Shown here one piece after another: positions 1-8,995 of a stretch of 64,000 nucleotides of DNA. Under the pieces are notes generated by a model, which had not been told where the DNA came from, ran no database searches, and saw only the letters and a program-made list of their open reading frames with translations. Position 1 is the first letter of the stretch; each line of letters opens with the position of its first letter. Source of the stretch: Betaproteobacteria bacterium (GTDB taxonomy: Bacteria; Pseudomonadota; Gammaproteobacteria; Burkholderiales; SG8-41); assembly GCA_021730905.1 (NCBI GenBank), contig JAKFYK010000036.1, positions 163,734-227,733 on the forward strand, read 5' to 3'. A program made the position numbers and the translations under genes.

Positions 1-1303
1 CGAGTATCGGCGCCATCAGGTGGTAGCACTTCTCATCGACCTGCGCGCGCGTCATCGGGTTTTGCGCAGTGCCGAGCACCGCCTTGACGTGGATACTGAG
101 TTCACGGCCGTCTTTCAGTTTCAGCGACAAACGGCACTGGCGCGCGGGCATTGCGGCGGCCATTTCGTCGTCGCCCAGCAGCGTGACGCGGCTGCGTACA
201 GCGAGCACCCTGGGATTGCGCATGCGCTTTTCATCGTGTGCAGACTCGAAGGTGACGATGCCATCCATCAGCATCACCGCGCACATATGCTGCATGCAGA
301 TATCGGGCATGTGGCGGTTGTCGGTAGTGTTGGCGCCTTGGTGCGCAACCCGCACGGTAAGATTTTCAACCTGATCGGCGGTGACGTTGTTGGCGCGAAT
401 TAACTCCAGCAGTCCGTCGAGCGGGGCCTGTATCGGCGAACCCACCGACCAGCGCTTGATGTTGGTACGCATCACTTCATAGCGGCTGCCAAGTTCTTCG
501 ATGAGTCTTTCCGGTATCGGTGGTTTGCCGATGCGGCGTTCTTCGTTATAGGCATGAAAGAAATTGCGTTCGCCGGAGAGTGCATCTTCAACGCCGGTGA
601 AGCCGTGTGACACCATCGCCGCCGCTGCGGTGCCGTTGCGCGCCGGCATGCCGCCGAAGTCGAAGGCTTTTTCGATGTGCTCCTCATCGCGCATCCAGCA
701 CGATACGCCGGAGGCTTGTTGCACCGTGTACGACAGCAGGTGACGGCATTGATCGTAGTTCAATTTGGCGAGCGTGCCTGCGGCCGCCGCCGCACCGAAC
801 ATCGGACCGAACGTGTGCGTGGAATGTCCGGCTTCACGGAAATCATGCGCATGCAGCGACAGCGACAGTCGGCTGCCCACGTCGTAGCCCAACGCCACCG
901 CGCGCAACAGTTGCGTGCCGTTGCTGCGTTCGCGCTCTCCCATCGCCAGCGCTGCCGGCACCACGCCGCAGCCTGGGTGCGTAAGCGACGGCGCATGCGA
1001 ATCGTCGGTCTCGTCGGCGTGCGCCAGCATGCCGTTGGCCAGCGCAGCGTGTTCCGCCGTGGTGACAAACCTGCTGCCGATGACTACCGACTGTTTGGTG
1101 CCGCCGAGCGTTTTGATATACGAAATCGCCGCGCGACCCGGCGGCAAGCGCGAACCGGAGACCATGGCCGCGATAGTGTCGAGTGTGTGATGTTTGGTGC
1201 GCTCGACCACTTCTTTCGGCAGCGGCTTTTTGGCAGCCTGCGAAATATACGTCGCAAGGCCGCGCATCACGGAAGAAATTTCGGGCTTGGATTTTTTTGC
1301 CAT
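1..1303 (-). CDS. MmgE/PrpD family protein (C-terminus beyond window)
   Basis: The frame runs off the left edge; 434 residues from the ATG at 1303 are visible. The family is all-helical and related to 2-methylcitrate dehydratase (PrpD), but many members act on unknown hydroxy-acids. Landmarks seen are ADETDDSH near residue 96, GYDVGSRLS near 139 and HAHDFREAGHSTHTFG near 151, a layout usual for MmgE/PrpD. A GGAGAG Shine-Dalgarno lies just upstream, preceded by an AT-rich element. None of the other methylcitrate-cycle genes is in the window, so propionate metabolism is not supported; a catabolic dehydratase or isomerase role is an inference. Confidence 0.85.
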   Translation of the reverse strand, partial: MAKKSKPEISSVMRGLATYISQAAKKPLPKEVVERTKHHTLDTIAAMVSGSRLPPGRAAISYIKTLGGTKQSVVIGSRFVTTAEHAALANGMLAHADETDDSHAPSLTHPGCGVVPAALAMGERERSNGTQLLRAVALGYDVGSRLSLSLHAHDFREAGHSTHTFGPMFGAAAAAGTLAKLNYDQCRHLLSYTVQQASGVSCWMRDEEHIEKAFDFGGMPARNGTAAAAMVSHGFTGVEDALSGERNFFHAYNEERRIGKPPIPERLIEELGSRYEVMRTNIKRWSVGSPIQAPLDGLLELIRANNVTADQVENLTVRVAHQGANTTDNRHMPDICMQHMCAVMLMDGIVTFESAHDEKRMRNPRVLAVRSRVTLLGDDEMAAAMPARQCRLSLKLKDGRELSIHVKAVLGTAQNPMTRAQVDEKCYHLMAPIL

Positions 1304-1312
1304 GAGGCTCTC

Positions 1313-1345
1313 CAAAAAATCATTTAATAACAAATGGTTATTGAC
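1313..1345 (-). repeat. AT-rich leader element, copy 1
   Basis: Read on the minus strand it contains AACCATTTGTTATTA followed by an AT-rich run and GGAGAG, ending 9 bp before the MmgE/PrpD start. It closely resembles the leader of the CoA-transferase gene at 33945. Confidence 0.5.
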
Positions 1346-1355
1346 AAGCGATGCG

Positions 1356-1533
1356 TCACGCTGTGAACCTTTCGCCGCGGACGTGTATCGCCTGCTCCGT
1401 CACATAGCGCGCGCCATGGCGTTGTTCACCAGCATGTCGACCGATCCGAATTATTCAACGGTGTCAGTGACGAGTTTCTTCACAGCGCCGGGTTGTGTAA
1501 TGTCGTCGATGTGATAAAGCGCGGCAACGTTTT
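1356..1533 (-). pseudogene. Remnant of a short-chain dehydrogenase/reductase gene
   Basis: Between the MmgE/PrpD and purE genes the minus strand encodes an SDR fragment with VKKLVTDTVE, then an in-frame TAA, then FGSVDMLVNNA, the classic SDR segment around residues 75-95. Immediately after this, in a shifted frame, comes RYVTEQAIHVRGE and a stop. That matches the usual SDR C-terminus (YVTGQ-IHVDGG). The middle of the gene, including the YxxxK catalytic region, has been deleted. A premature stop, a frameshift and a large internal deletion show that it is dead. The parent was probably FabG-like. Confidence 0.75.
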
Positions 1534-1680
1534 ATTTTGTAAGCACACGTTTACAAAAGAAATTTTAGCACGTGCGGCTGCGGGCCCCGGCCAGCAATCG
1601 TGTCCATTACGGAAATCCATGGGATCGCTGCCTGCGTGGGCTAAAATACCGCCCTTGCGCAATTCAGGGAGTATCAGACA

Positions 1681-2172
1681 GTGAGCAAACCTTTGGTGGG
1701 CATCGTCATGGGCAGCACCAGCGACTGGGACGTCATGAAGCACGCTGCCCAGCAACTTAAGGATTTCGGCGTCGCCTACGAAGCGCGCGCGTTGTCGGCG
1801 CATCGTACGCCCGATCTGCTGATCGAATGGATGGAGAAGATGATCGCCGGCGGCGCGCAATGTTTTATTGCGGGCGCGGGAGGCGCGGCGCATCTCGCCG
1901 GCGTGGTGGCGGCGAAAACCACGCTGCCGGTGCTGGCGGTGCCGATGCCATCCAAGCATCTGGCCGGACTGGATTCGCTGCTGTCGATGGTGCAAATGCC
2001 CAAAGGCATACCGGTGGCGACGTTCGCCATCGGCGATGCCGGTTCCGCGAACGCGGGATTGTTTGCAGTGTCCATGCTGGCGCTGAATGACGAGGCATTG
2101 GCGAAAAAACTCGTCGCGTTCCGCAAGAAACAAACCGAAGCGGTGAAAGCCGCGAAGCTGCCTGAACTGTAA
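1681..2172 (+). CDS. purE: 5-(carboxyamino)imidazole ribonucleotide mutase (class I PurE)
   Basis: Converts N5-CAIR to CAIR in cytosolic purine synthesis. The 163 residues match the usual PurE length. Motifs visible are [10 protein letters not shown] near residue 11, ALSAHRTP near 37 and [11 protein letters not shown] near 63, which build the nucleotide and CO2 pocket. The GTG start at 1681 is supported by AGGGAG ending 9 bp upstream. purC follows after 14 bp, so the two are probably co-transcribed. purK, normally the partner of this class of PurE, is not in the window. Confidence 0.96.
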   Translation: MSKPLVGIVMGSTSDWDVMKHAAQQLKDFGVAYEARALSAHRTPDLLIEWMEKMIAGGAQCFIAGAGGAAHLAGVVAAKTTLPVLAVPMPSKHLAGLDSLLSMVQMPKGIPVATFAIGDAGSANAGLFAVSMLALNDEALAKKLVAFRKKQTEAVKAAKLPEL

Positions 2173-2186
2173 TTTCTGAAAACATC

Positions 2187-3071
2187 ATGGCTAACGACGC
2201 AATTCTCGAAACCAAACTGACAAGCCTCCAGTTCCTGCATCGCGGCAAGGTGCGCGATCTGTACGCAGTGGGCGACGACAAACTGCTGGTGATCCAGACT
2301 GACCGGCTGTCCGCGTTCGACGTGATTCTGCCGGTGCCGATTCCGGGCAAAGGCCGCGTGCTGACTGAACTGTCGAATTTCTGGTTCAAAAAACTGGGCC
2401 ACGTAATTCCGAACCACCTCACCGGCATCGCCCCCGAATCGGTAGTGTCAGAAGCCGACCGCGCACAAGTCGCAGGCCGCGCGATGGTGGTCAAAAAACT
2501 GAAGCCGCTGCTGGTCGAGGCGGTAGTGCGGGGCTATCTCATCGGCTCCGGCTGGAGCGACTACAAAAAAACCGGCGCGGTGTGCGGCATCCAACTGCCA
2601 GCGGGACTGGAGCAGGCGCAAAAACTGCCGCAGGTGCTGTTCACGCCGTCGTCGAAAGCGCCGGCCGGCCAGCACGATGAGAATATCACCTACGCCGATG
2701 TCGAAAAAATCGTCGGCGTCAAACTGGCGGCGCAGGTGCGTGATGTGTCGATCCGGCTGTACAGCGAAGCAGCCGATTTTGCGGCGACGCGCGGCGTGAT
2801 CATCGCCGACACCAAGTTCGAGTTCGGCGTCGATGCCGGCAACAACCTGGTGCTGATCGACGAAATCCTCACACCGGATTCGTCACGCTTCTGGCCTGCC
2901 GCCGAATACCGTACCGGCATCAGCCCACCGAGTTTCGACAAGCAGATCATCCGCGACTGGCTGGAGACGACGACCTGGAACAAGAAGCCGCCCGCGCCGA
3001 CGCCGCCGCCGGACGTGCTCGCCAAAACCTCGGAAAAATACCGCGAAGTGCAACGGCTGCTGACGCAGTAG
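2187..3071 (+). CDS. purC: Phosphoribosylaminoimidazole-succinocarboxamide synthase
   Basis: ATP-dependent ligase joining CAIR and aspartate to give SAICAR, the step after PurE. The N-terminus shows HRGKVRDLY (residues 19-27) and TDRLSAFDV, the ATP-grasp-like nucleotide site. [14 protein letters not shown] near residue 111 and the [12 protein letters not shown] stretch near 229 are hallmark PurC motifs. At 294 residues it is the longer form found in many proteobacteria rather than the short E. coli type. It sits directly behind purE and ahead of a nucleotide deaminase. Confidence 0.96.
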   Translation: MANDAILETKLTSLQFLHRGKVRDLYAVGDDKLLVIQTDRLSAFDVILPVPIPGKGRVLTELSNFWFKKLGHVIPNHLTGIAPESVVSEADRAQVAGRAMVVKKLKPLLVEAVVRGYLIGSGWSDYKKTGAVCGIQLPAGLEQAQKLPQVLFTPSSKAPAGQHDENITYADVEKIVGVKLAAQVRDVSIRLYSEAADFAATRGVIIADTKFEFGVDAGNNLVLIDEILTPDSSRFWPAAEYRTGISPPSFDKQIIRDWLETTTWNKKPPAPTPPPDVLAKTSEKYREVQRLLTQ

Positions 3072-3111
3072 TTGCGCCTCGCCGTACACCGCACAACCTG
3101 ATGAAGCGCGT

Positions 3112-4299
3112 ATGAAACGTGATCTCGGCAACCTGTTTCCGGAGCTTGAGAAAGACCTCAAGCCGTACACCGCCGATTTCACGACAGGCATATTGCCGTA
3201 TCAGGATATCGTCAAGCTGATAAATGGCGGACGCATCAGCGCCGCCGAACCGATTGAAGATACGCAAATCCAGCCGGCGAGCCTCGATCTGCGGCTGGGC
3301 GCAACCGCATGGCGCGTGCGCGCGAGTTTTCTGCCGGGCGCGGCCTCGACAGTCAGCGCCAAGATCGAGCGCATGATGATGCATCAGATCGATCTCACGC
3401 GGCCGACGGTATTCGAGAAAGGCTGCGTCTATATTGCCGAGATCATGGAGGAACTGCGACTGCCCGCGGATATTTCCGGCAGATCAAACCCCAAGAGTTC
3501 CACCGGCCGCCTCGATATTTTCACGCGCCTGATTACGGATGGCGGCATCGAATTCGAGAGCGTGCCGGAGGGCTATCGCGGCAAGCTTTATATCGAAATT
3601 GTACCGCGCACCTTCAGCGTTCTGGCGCAGCAGGGTACGCGGCTCAATCAAATGCGTTTCGTACGCGGCCATCCCCCGCCTTCGGATCAGAAACTCGACG
3701 AACTGCAATCACTCGACTCGCTGGTGTATTCCGATGCCGATACGCCGATGGCCGCCATCGTCAATCACGGGCTGTGGATTTCGGTCGATCTCGAGGGCGA
3801 AAAGGGTAACGAGGGCGGCGGCATCGTCGGTTATCGCGCCAAACGGCATGCGCCGCTGATCGATCTGAATCACGTGAACCACTACGACCCGCTGGAATTC
3901 TGGGAACCGCTGCGCAGCGAAGCGCAGCGCAGCCTGGTGCTCAACCCCGACGATTTTTACATCCTGATTTCGCGCGAACGCATCCGCATACCGCCGAGTT
4001 TCGCCGCGTCGATGGTGCCCTATGACCCTTCGGTGGGCGAGTTTCGCATACACTACGCGGGGTTTTTCGATCCTGGATTCGGCTACGGCAACAACGACAT
4101 CAACGGTGCGCGTGCCGTGCTCGAAGTGCGCTCGCACGAAGTGCCATTCCTGATCGAGCACGGTCAGGGCGTCGGCCGCCTGATCTACGAGCGCCTGCTC
4201 GGCAAGCCGGAGCGTCTCTACGGCGCGAACATCGGCTCCAACTATCAGGCACAGGGATTGAAGCTGAGCAAGCAGTTCAGGCCGCCCGCAACAGCATAA
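3112..4299 (+). CDS. dcd: 2'-deoxycytidine 5'-triphosphate deaminase, long two-domain form
   Basis: Predicted to deaminate dCTP to dUTP for thymidylate supply. At 395 residues it is about twice the length of E. coli Dcd and matches the long form with duplicated dUTPase-like folds. The first domain has QPASLDLRLG near residue 53 and SGRSNPKSSTGRLD near 124, with the serine and arginine expected at the active site. A second Dcd-like half follows from about 200. The start at 3112 is forced: the nearby ATG at 3101 meets a stop after four codons. It continues the purE-purC transcription direction. Confidence 0.85.
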   Translation: MKRDLGNLFPELEKDLKPYTADFTTGILPYQDIVKLINGGRISAAEPIEDTQIQPASLDLRLGATAWRVRASFLPGAASTVSAKIERMMMHQIDLTRPTVFEKGCVYIAEIMEELRLPADISGRSNPKSSTGRLDIFTRLITDGGIEFESVPEGYRGKLYIEIVPRTFSVLAQQGTRLNQMRFVRGHPPPSDQKLDELQSLDSLVYSDADTPMAAIVNHGLWISVDLEGEKGNEGGGIVGYRAKRHAPLIDLNHVNHYDPLEFWEPLRSEAQRSLVLNPDDFYILISRERIRIPPSFAASMVPYDPSVGEFRIHYAGFFDPGFGYGNNDINGARAVLEVRSHEVPFLIEHGQGVGRLIYERLLGKPERLYGANIGSNYQAQGLKLSKQFRPPATA

Positions 4300-4345
4300 G
4301 CGGCGCCGGCGTGCTTGCCGCTGAGTATGGCGGCCCTCATAACGC

Positions 4346-4375
4346 AACTATTTGTTTTTAATAAGTATTTTATAC
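4346..4375 (+). repeat. AT-rich leader element, copy 2
   Basis: AACTATTTGTTTTTA at 4346-4360 followed by TAAGTATTTTATA. It ends a few bases before the chosen start of tsaC. The 15-base core is identical to copies at 33945 and, on the other strand, near 63643-63657. Confidence 0.6.
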
Positions 4376-4381
4376 AGGCTC

Positions 4382-5371
4382 ATGGCGCTTGAGGAAATGT
4401 CCGTAGTTATCGCCCGCGCTGTGGCCACGCTGCGCGCCGGTGGACTGGTCGCATTTCCTACCGAAACGGTCTATGGCCTTGGGGCTGACGCGTCTAATCC
4501 CGAAGCGGTAAAAAAAGTCTTCGCTGCCAAAGGCCGCCCGCACGATCATCCGCTAATCGTGCATGTCGCGAACAGCGCACAACTCACCGCTTGGGCGCGC
4601 GATATTCCACTGGCGGCGCATACCCTCGCGCAAAAATTCTGGCCCGGCCCCTTGACGCTGATCCTCAAACGCGCGTCAGGCGTGAGTGATCTGGTCACCG
4701 GCGGGCAGGACACCGTCGCTATCCGCGTGCCGTCGCATCCAGTGGCACAAGCGCTGCTGCAAGCCTTCGGCGGCGGCGTGGTCGGTCCTTCAGCGAATCG
4801 GTTTGGGCGAGTATCGGCCACCACTGCCGAGCATGTGCGGCAGGAATTCGGGGATGCGGTGGACTGCGTGCTGGATGGCGGCGCATGCGAGGTGGGCATT
4901 GAATCCACTATTATCGATGTGTCGGGCGCAACACCCGCACTGCTGCGCCCCGGCTGGATCACCTCGACACAGATTGAATCTGCGCTCGGCGCATCGCTTG
5001 CCGCGCCGGACGCGCAATCTCCACGTGCGCCCGGCACGCTCGAAAAACACTACGCCCCACGCACGCCGCTGATGCTGGTCGAAGGCGATCTCATCGACGA
5101 ACTCGCGCGCAGCTTCACGCGCCAGGGCAAGCGTGTGGCGGTGCTTGCGCGCAACGCGCGCCAGCCGCTGATCGAAAAGCTCCTGTGGATCGCCGCGCCC
5201 GCCGCACCAGCGGCTTATGCCCACGACCTCTACGCCAACCTGCGTGAGCTCGACGACGCCGCTGGCGATGTGATGCTGGTGGAGCAACCGCCGCCGGCTA
5301 TCGAATGGGCGGCGATCCGCGACCGCCTGATGCGGGCAGCGGCCGACGCTGCGCCCTCGGGCGAGATCTGA
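4382..5371 (+). CDS. tsaC: L-threonylcarbamoyladenylate synthase (TsaC/Sua5 family)
   Basis: Makes threonylcarbamoyl-AMP for the t6A modification of ANN-decoding tRNAs. The YrdC domain occupies residues 1-200 with FPTETVYGLGADA near 24 and KGRPHDHPLIVH near 50. A Sua5-type C-terminal domain follows after the linker RAPGTLEKHYAPRTP, so this is the longer Sua5 form (329 residues). ATG 4382 is preferred because the upstream in-frame codons lie within the AT-rich element; ATG 4397 is an alternative. It converges on the antiporter gene with only 23 bp between the stops. Confidence 0.93.
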   Translation: MALEEMSVVIARAVATLRAGGLVAFPTETVYGLGADASNPEAVKKVFAAKGRPHDHPLIVHVANSAQLTAWARDIPLAAHTLAQKFWPGPLTLILKRASGVSDLVTGGQDTVAIRVPSHPVAQALLQAFGGGVVGPSANRFGRVSATTAEHVRQEFGDAVDCVLDGGACEVGIESTIIDVSGATPALLRPGWITSTQIESALGASLAAPDAQSPRAPGTLEKHYAPRTPLMLVEGDLIDELARSFTRQGKRVAVLARNARQPLIEKLLWIAAPAAPAAYAHDLYANLRELDDAAGDVMLVEQPPPAIEWAAIRDRLMRAAADAAPSGEI

Positions 5372-5394
5372 CAGCGTTGGAGCAGTGGCGGAAT

Positions 5395-7038
5395 CTACAA
5401 CCCGCTGCGGATCGACCGCAGCAACAGGTCCGCCATTTCATCCTGCACGTCGCACACGAACGCTGCGCCGAATTCTTCCAGCCACGCCCGCTCCGCATCG
5501 TTGTCCGCAGTGGCGACAATGGCAATGCGCGGACTCACGCCCCGCGCCGCAACGCAGATGCGCATCTTCTCGGTCAGCAAAGGATTCGTGATAACAATCA
5601 TTTTTGCATGGGCAAGCCCCGCCGCTTTCAGGGCGTCCTGCTGCCCGGGATCTCCCAGAATGACCGTCACACCCGGCCTGCGAATGGATTCAAGCACCCC
5701 GGTTTCATCGTCGATGACGCAAACCGCTAGGCCGCCGCGCGCACAGCGCTGAACAAGTCGTTGCGCCAGTTCTCCGCGCCCTGTGATCAGGACCAGAGAC
5801 GTAATCTCCTGTGGCGTGCCAGTCGCTTCGGCAGCCGGAGCCGGTTCTTCTATTTCATTGGGGACCGGCTTAAAGCGCGATTCAATGGCTTCCTGCGCGC
5901 GGAACAGCAACGGGTTCAGCGCGATCGAAACGATGGCCGCGATCACCAGGACGTCCAATCCTTCGGCCGGCAGGATGCCCAGCGATTTTCCGAGCGCGGC
6001 GAGTATGAATGAAAACTCGCCGATCTGTGCCAATCCCACGGCAACCGTCATCGCCGTGCGCGGGGTATCGCGCATGAGCATGACGATGGCCAGCGCCACC
6101 AGTGGCTTGACGATCAGCACAATCGCCAGCGCGGTGAGGATCAGTCCCGGCTGCGAAGTGATAAGCGCGGGATTGAACAGCATGCCGACCGAAACGAAGA
6201 ACAATGCCGAGAACACGTCTCGGAACGGCATCATGTCGGCGGCGGCCTGTGATCCGAAGCGCGACTGTCCCACCACCAGGCCGCCGAAAAAGGCACCCAG
6301 TGCCACCGACACGCTGAATACCTCGGTGGCCAGCAGCGCAACGCCCAGGGCGATGACAAACACCGTCAGCGTGAACAGCTCCGTCGATTGCGTGCGTGTG
6401 ATGCGCTCCATCAAGGGCGCGACGAGACGGGTGCCGAGTGCCCAGATCAGCACGGCGAACAGCGCGGCCTTGCCCATGGCGACCGCGAGCGCTGCGGACA
6501 TCGCGCCGGCACCGGCCTGCTCCACGGCCAGCGCCGGCAGCACTACCAGCGCGATCACGGTAAATAAATCCTCCACGATCAGCCAGCCCACCGCGACGTG
6601 GCCATCACGGCTGCTCAGGCGGTCCTGCGCAATGAGCATGCGCATCAGCACCACGGTACTCGCCACGGCCAGCGCCATGCCGAACACAATGCCCGCGCCG
6701 TGACTCCACCCGAATGCGCGCGCGGCGGCCCAGCCGGCGACGGCTGCCACGGCGGACTGTGCAACGGCGCCGGGAACCGCGATGCGCCACACGCGCAGCA
6801 ACTCCTGCGGATGAAAGTGCAGGCCTACGCCAAACATCAGCAGGATGACGCCGATTTCGGCCATCTGTGAGGCGAGGTTTGCATCAGCGACGAAGCCCGG
6901 CGTGTAGGGGCCAACCACGATGCCCGCCAGCATATAGCCCACCAGCGTCGACAGCCCCAGACGCTGCGTCATCCAGCCGAAGACCAGTGCAACCGCAAGC
7001 CCGCCGGTCAACGTCGTAATAATCGTCAGATCGTGCAT
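5395..7038 (-). CDS. CPA2-family monovalent cation:proton antiporter with TrkA-N (RCK) domain
   Basis: Kef/RosB-like inner-membrane exchanger, probably K+ or Na+ against H+. Residues 1 to about 385 form a hydrophobic bundle of about 12 segments starting MHDLTIITTLTGG and including GYMLAGIVVGPYTPGF. Residues from about 410 form a Rossmann-type regulatory domain with ITGRGELAQRLVQR and a conserved Asp pair in CVIDDETG. ATG 7038 is chosen because related proteins begin right at the first membrane segment; a GTG at 7092 would add 18 residues. The gene stands alone between tsaC (convergent) and the GGDEF gene. No KefF/KefG-type ancillary subunit is present. Confidence 0.9.
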   Translation of the reverse strand: MHDLTIITTLTGGLAVALVFGWMTQRLGLSTLVGYMLAGIVVGPYTPGFVADANLASQMAEIGVILLMFGVGLHFHPQELLRVWRIAVPGAVAQSAVAAVAGWAAARAFGWSHGAGIVFGMALAVASTVVLMRMLIAQDRLSSRDGHVAVGWLIVEDLFTVIALVVLPALAVEQAGAGAMSAALAVAMGKAALFAVLIWALGTRLVAPLMERITRTQSTELFTLTVFVIALGVALLATEVFSVSVALGAFFGGLVVGQSRFGSQAAADMMPFRDVFSALFFVSVGMLFNPALITSQPGLILTALAIVLIVKPLVALAIVMLMRDTPRTAMTVAVGLAQIGEFSFILAALGKSLGILPAEGLDVLVIAAIVSIALNPLLFRAQEAIESRFKPVPNEIEEPAPAAEATGTPQEITSLVLITGRGELAQRLVQRCARGGLAVCVIDDETGVLESIRRPGVTVILGDPGQQDALKAAGLAHAKMIVITNPLLTEKMRICVAARGVSPRIAIVATADNDAERAWLEEFGAAFVCDVQDEMADLLLRSIRSGL

Positions 7039-7092
7039 GTGCACATCGTTGCGGGTGTGGGCAATGAACCGCTGTTGTGTCGCGCTAACCAC

Positions 7093-7286
7093 GAAAACCG
7101 ACTGCTTCGTGAGCGCGCCGCGTCATGGGACCATCTCAAATGTCCTGAGCGCGGGACAAGAATAATATCTTGCATGATACGCGAGCAGGAATTGCTTTAA
7201 AAGCATTGCCGCACGTGCGGAGCGGGAGGAAATGAAACCCAATGCCGGCCAACCCAGGCGCGCTCGCGCAATTGGGTCAGCGCCCT
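7093..7286. other. Intergenic region with two short palindromes
   Basis: Holds a near-perfect palindrome at 7193-7205 (TGCTTT-A-AAAGCA) and a perfect 12-base one at 7209-7220 (CCGCACGTGCGG). They lie downstream of the GGDEF gene stop and upstream of the antiporter. No T-run follows, so a simple terminator is not clear. A 21-codon open frame with a good GGGAGGA lies at 7232-7297 but has no recognisable content. Confidence 0.3.
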
Positions 7287-8315
7287 CTACACCGTAATCC
7301 GATTCCGTCCAGCATTCTTCGATTGATAGAGCTTGCGGTCGGCATCGTCCAAAATATCCTTGTAGGCACCGAACCCGGGCTGGTTCTCCGAAACGCCGAT
7401 CGAAATCGTTTGCTTCAGTTGCTTGCCGTTACAAGCAAACGGATAGGCTTCCACCGCTTTGCGAATCCGCTCTGCCATCTCGACAGCGGCACTGCTATCC
7501 GTATTCGGAAGCACCGCAACAAACTCCTCTCCACCATAGCGGCCGAGGACATCTTCTTTCCGCACGCAGGACTTTGCAATCCGCGCACTTTCACGCAAAA
7601 CATAATCGCCGCAATCGTGGCCATACATATCGTTCACTTTTTTAAAAAAATCCAGATCGCAGTAGATCAGCGACAGAGGTCTGCCATAGGCGCGACTAAA
7701 CATAAATTCTGCGTCCAGGGTTTCGAGTAGATACTTTCTATTAAAAAGCTCCGTGCCCGAATCAATCGTCGCCATGCGATAGATCTTGTCGTGGAAAATA
7801 CTCTCGATATTGTCATACGCAAAAAACTTCAGCAGGATAGGGCCCAACCGCAAGATATCGCCGTTCCGCAACACGGTTGACGATTGGACACGCCGGTCAT
7901 TGATGAATGTCCCGTTGCGGCTAACGAGGTCTTCGATTTCAATGGTGTTGCCGACCACGTTGCACTTGGCATGCGTGCGCGACACGCTCATGTCCGGAAT
8001 GATAATTACGTTGCTTGGCGCACGTCCAATCGTGACCTTGGGAATGTCGAGAAAATAACGGCGTCCCAGCGAGTCGCCGCTGTACTGAATCAAGCAGGCG
8101 CACCTGCGCGTCGGCGAGCTTGGCCGCCGCCTGTTCGCGCCGGGTATAGTATCTTCTGACTGGAATGCCACGCTGTAACCTATTTCAAGTAGCTCGCACC
8201 TCTTGCCGTCACGAACCGAAAGAAACCGGTTCCAATCACGCATGGGCAAGCGCGCGAATTTCCGACGCCCCTTTTGGGCGAACGCCAATCTATCGCCGCG
8301 CTGATAAGTAGTCAA
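7287..8315 (-). CDS. FHA-GGDEF diguanylate cyclase
   Basis: Predicted to synthesise cyclic di-GMP from two GTP. An FHA phosphopeptide-binding domain spans about residues 85-165 (GRAPSNVIIIPD, SRTHAKC, SRNGTFIN). The GGDEF domain spans about 175-342, with an intact GRYGGEEF active loop and a typical RxxD inhibition site (RKED) five residues before it, suggesting product feedback. No membrane segment is seen, so it is probably cytosolic and responds to Ser/Thr phosphorylation of a partner. The first 80 residues match nothing recognised, and a later start near MRDWNRF (residue 26) is possible. It has no operon partner. Confidence 0.92.
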   Translation of the reverse strand: MTTYQRGDRLAFAQKGRRKFARLPMRDWNRFLSVRDGKRCELLEIGYSVAFQSEDTIPGANRRRPSSPTRRCACLIQYSGDSLGRRYFLDIPKVTIGRAPSNVIIIPDMSVSRTHAKCNVVGNTIEIEDLVSRNGTFINDRRVQSSTVLRNGDILRLGPILLKFFAYDNIESIFHDKIYRMATIDSGTELFNRKYLLETLDAEFMFSRAYGRPLSLIYCDLDFFKKVNDMYGHDCGDYVLRESARIAKSCVRKEDVLGRYGGEEFVAVLPNTDSSAAVEMAERIRKAVEAYPFACNGKQLKQTISIGVSENQPGFGAYKDILDDADRKLYQSKNAGRNRITV

Positions 8316-8428
8316 TCACGGTCAGTCGTACCGGCTGAGCCCGCAAATTCGCAACCAAGCGGCGACTTTGGTTTGAAACAAGCCACAGTATCGCACGCAC
8401 GCCGTTCCGTCGGGTATGCAGGACGCCG

Positions 8429-8980
8429 CTACCGTTTCAACCGATTGCCTAATGCCTTGGCAATCAGTGTCAGTCCGGAAATCTCCGAAGCTGCCTGGAT
8501 CCCCGGGGGCGCTGCTCCACCCGCACCAGCTGCTTGGATACTTGCGCGCAGATTCTCCGCGAAGGTCGAAATCAACTGCGTGGAAATTTCCGAGATCATG
8601 CCGGCGCCGCGTCCGTATTGCGCGACCTGGCCAGCGAGTTGCAGGTCGCTTTGCATGGTGACGCACGTGCTTTCACCTTGCGCTCGCAGCGTGAAATGCG
8701 TGACAGTGTTGGCGTTACCGCGCCCCCTGGTTTCGCTCCAGTTGGCCTTGACAGTGGCGCTGTGCGCTGCATCGTCGCGATTCCCGATGCGCAGGTTGCC
8801 CGAAAACACCATGGCCAGCGGCCCCAATTTCACGGTAACGCGGCCCTTGTACTGATCCGCGCCCACCTGCTCAATCATGCTGGCACCTGGAAAACACGCG
8901 GCAGTTTGCGGCACGTCCATCAGGATGGGCCACGCCGTTGCCGGCGGCAACGGTATCTCGAAGTGGTTTTCAATCTGCAT
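8429..8980 (-). CDS. CoxG-like SRPBCC family protein
   Basis: Related to CoxG, the membrane-associated protein encoded beside Mo-containing CO dehydrogenase and related hydroxylases. The 183 residues show the SRPBCC start (MQIENHFEIPLPP), then the CoxG-like FPGASMIEQ and TVKLGPLAMVFSG, and a small hydrophobic C-terminal tail. CoxG homologues help recruit or mature Mo-hydroxylases. Position at the end of the hydroxylase operon, 15 bp after a Bug gene, supports that role here. The hydrophobic groove could bind substrate or cofactor; this is inference. Confidence 0.85.
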   Translation of the reverse strand: MQIENHFEIPLPPATAWPILMDVPQTAACFPGASMIEQVGADQYKGRVTVKLGPLAMVFSGNLRIGNRDDAAHSATVKANWSETRGRGNANTVTHFTLRAQGESTCVTMQSDLQLAGQVAQYGRGAGMISEISTQLISTFAENLRASIQAAGAGGAAPPGIQAASEISGLTLIAKALGNRLKR

Positions 8981-8995
8981 GGCGCGGCGTTGGGG

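Noticed and set aside
1642..1647. TAAAAT as -10 box of the purE promoter
   Set aside because: Position is plausible (about 30 bp before the start), but no convincing -35 box could be found at the right spacing.
7232..7297. 21-codon ORF with a good ribosome-binding site
   Set aside because: No similarity to anything known, overlaps the GGDEF stop region, and shows no codon bias; left as intergenic.
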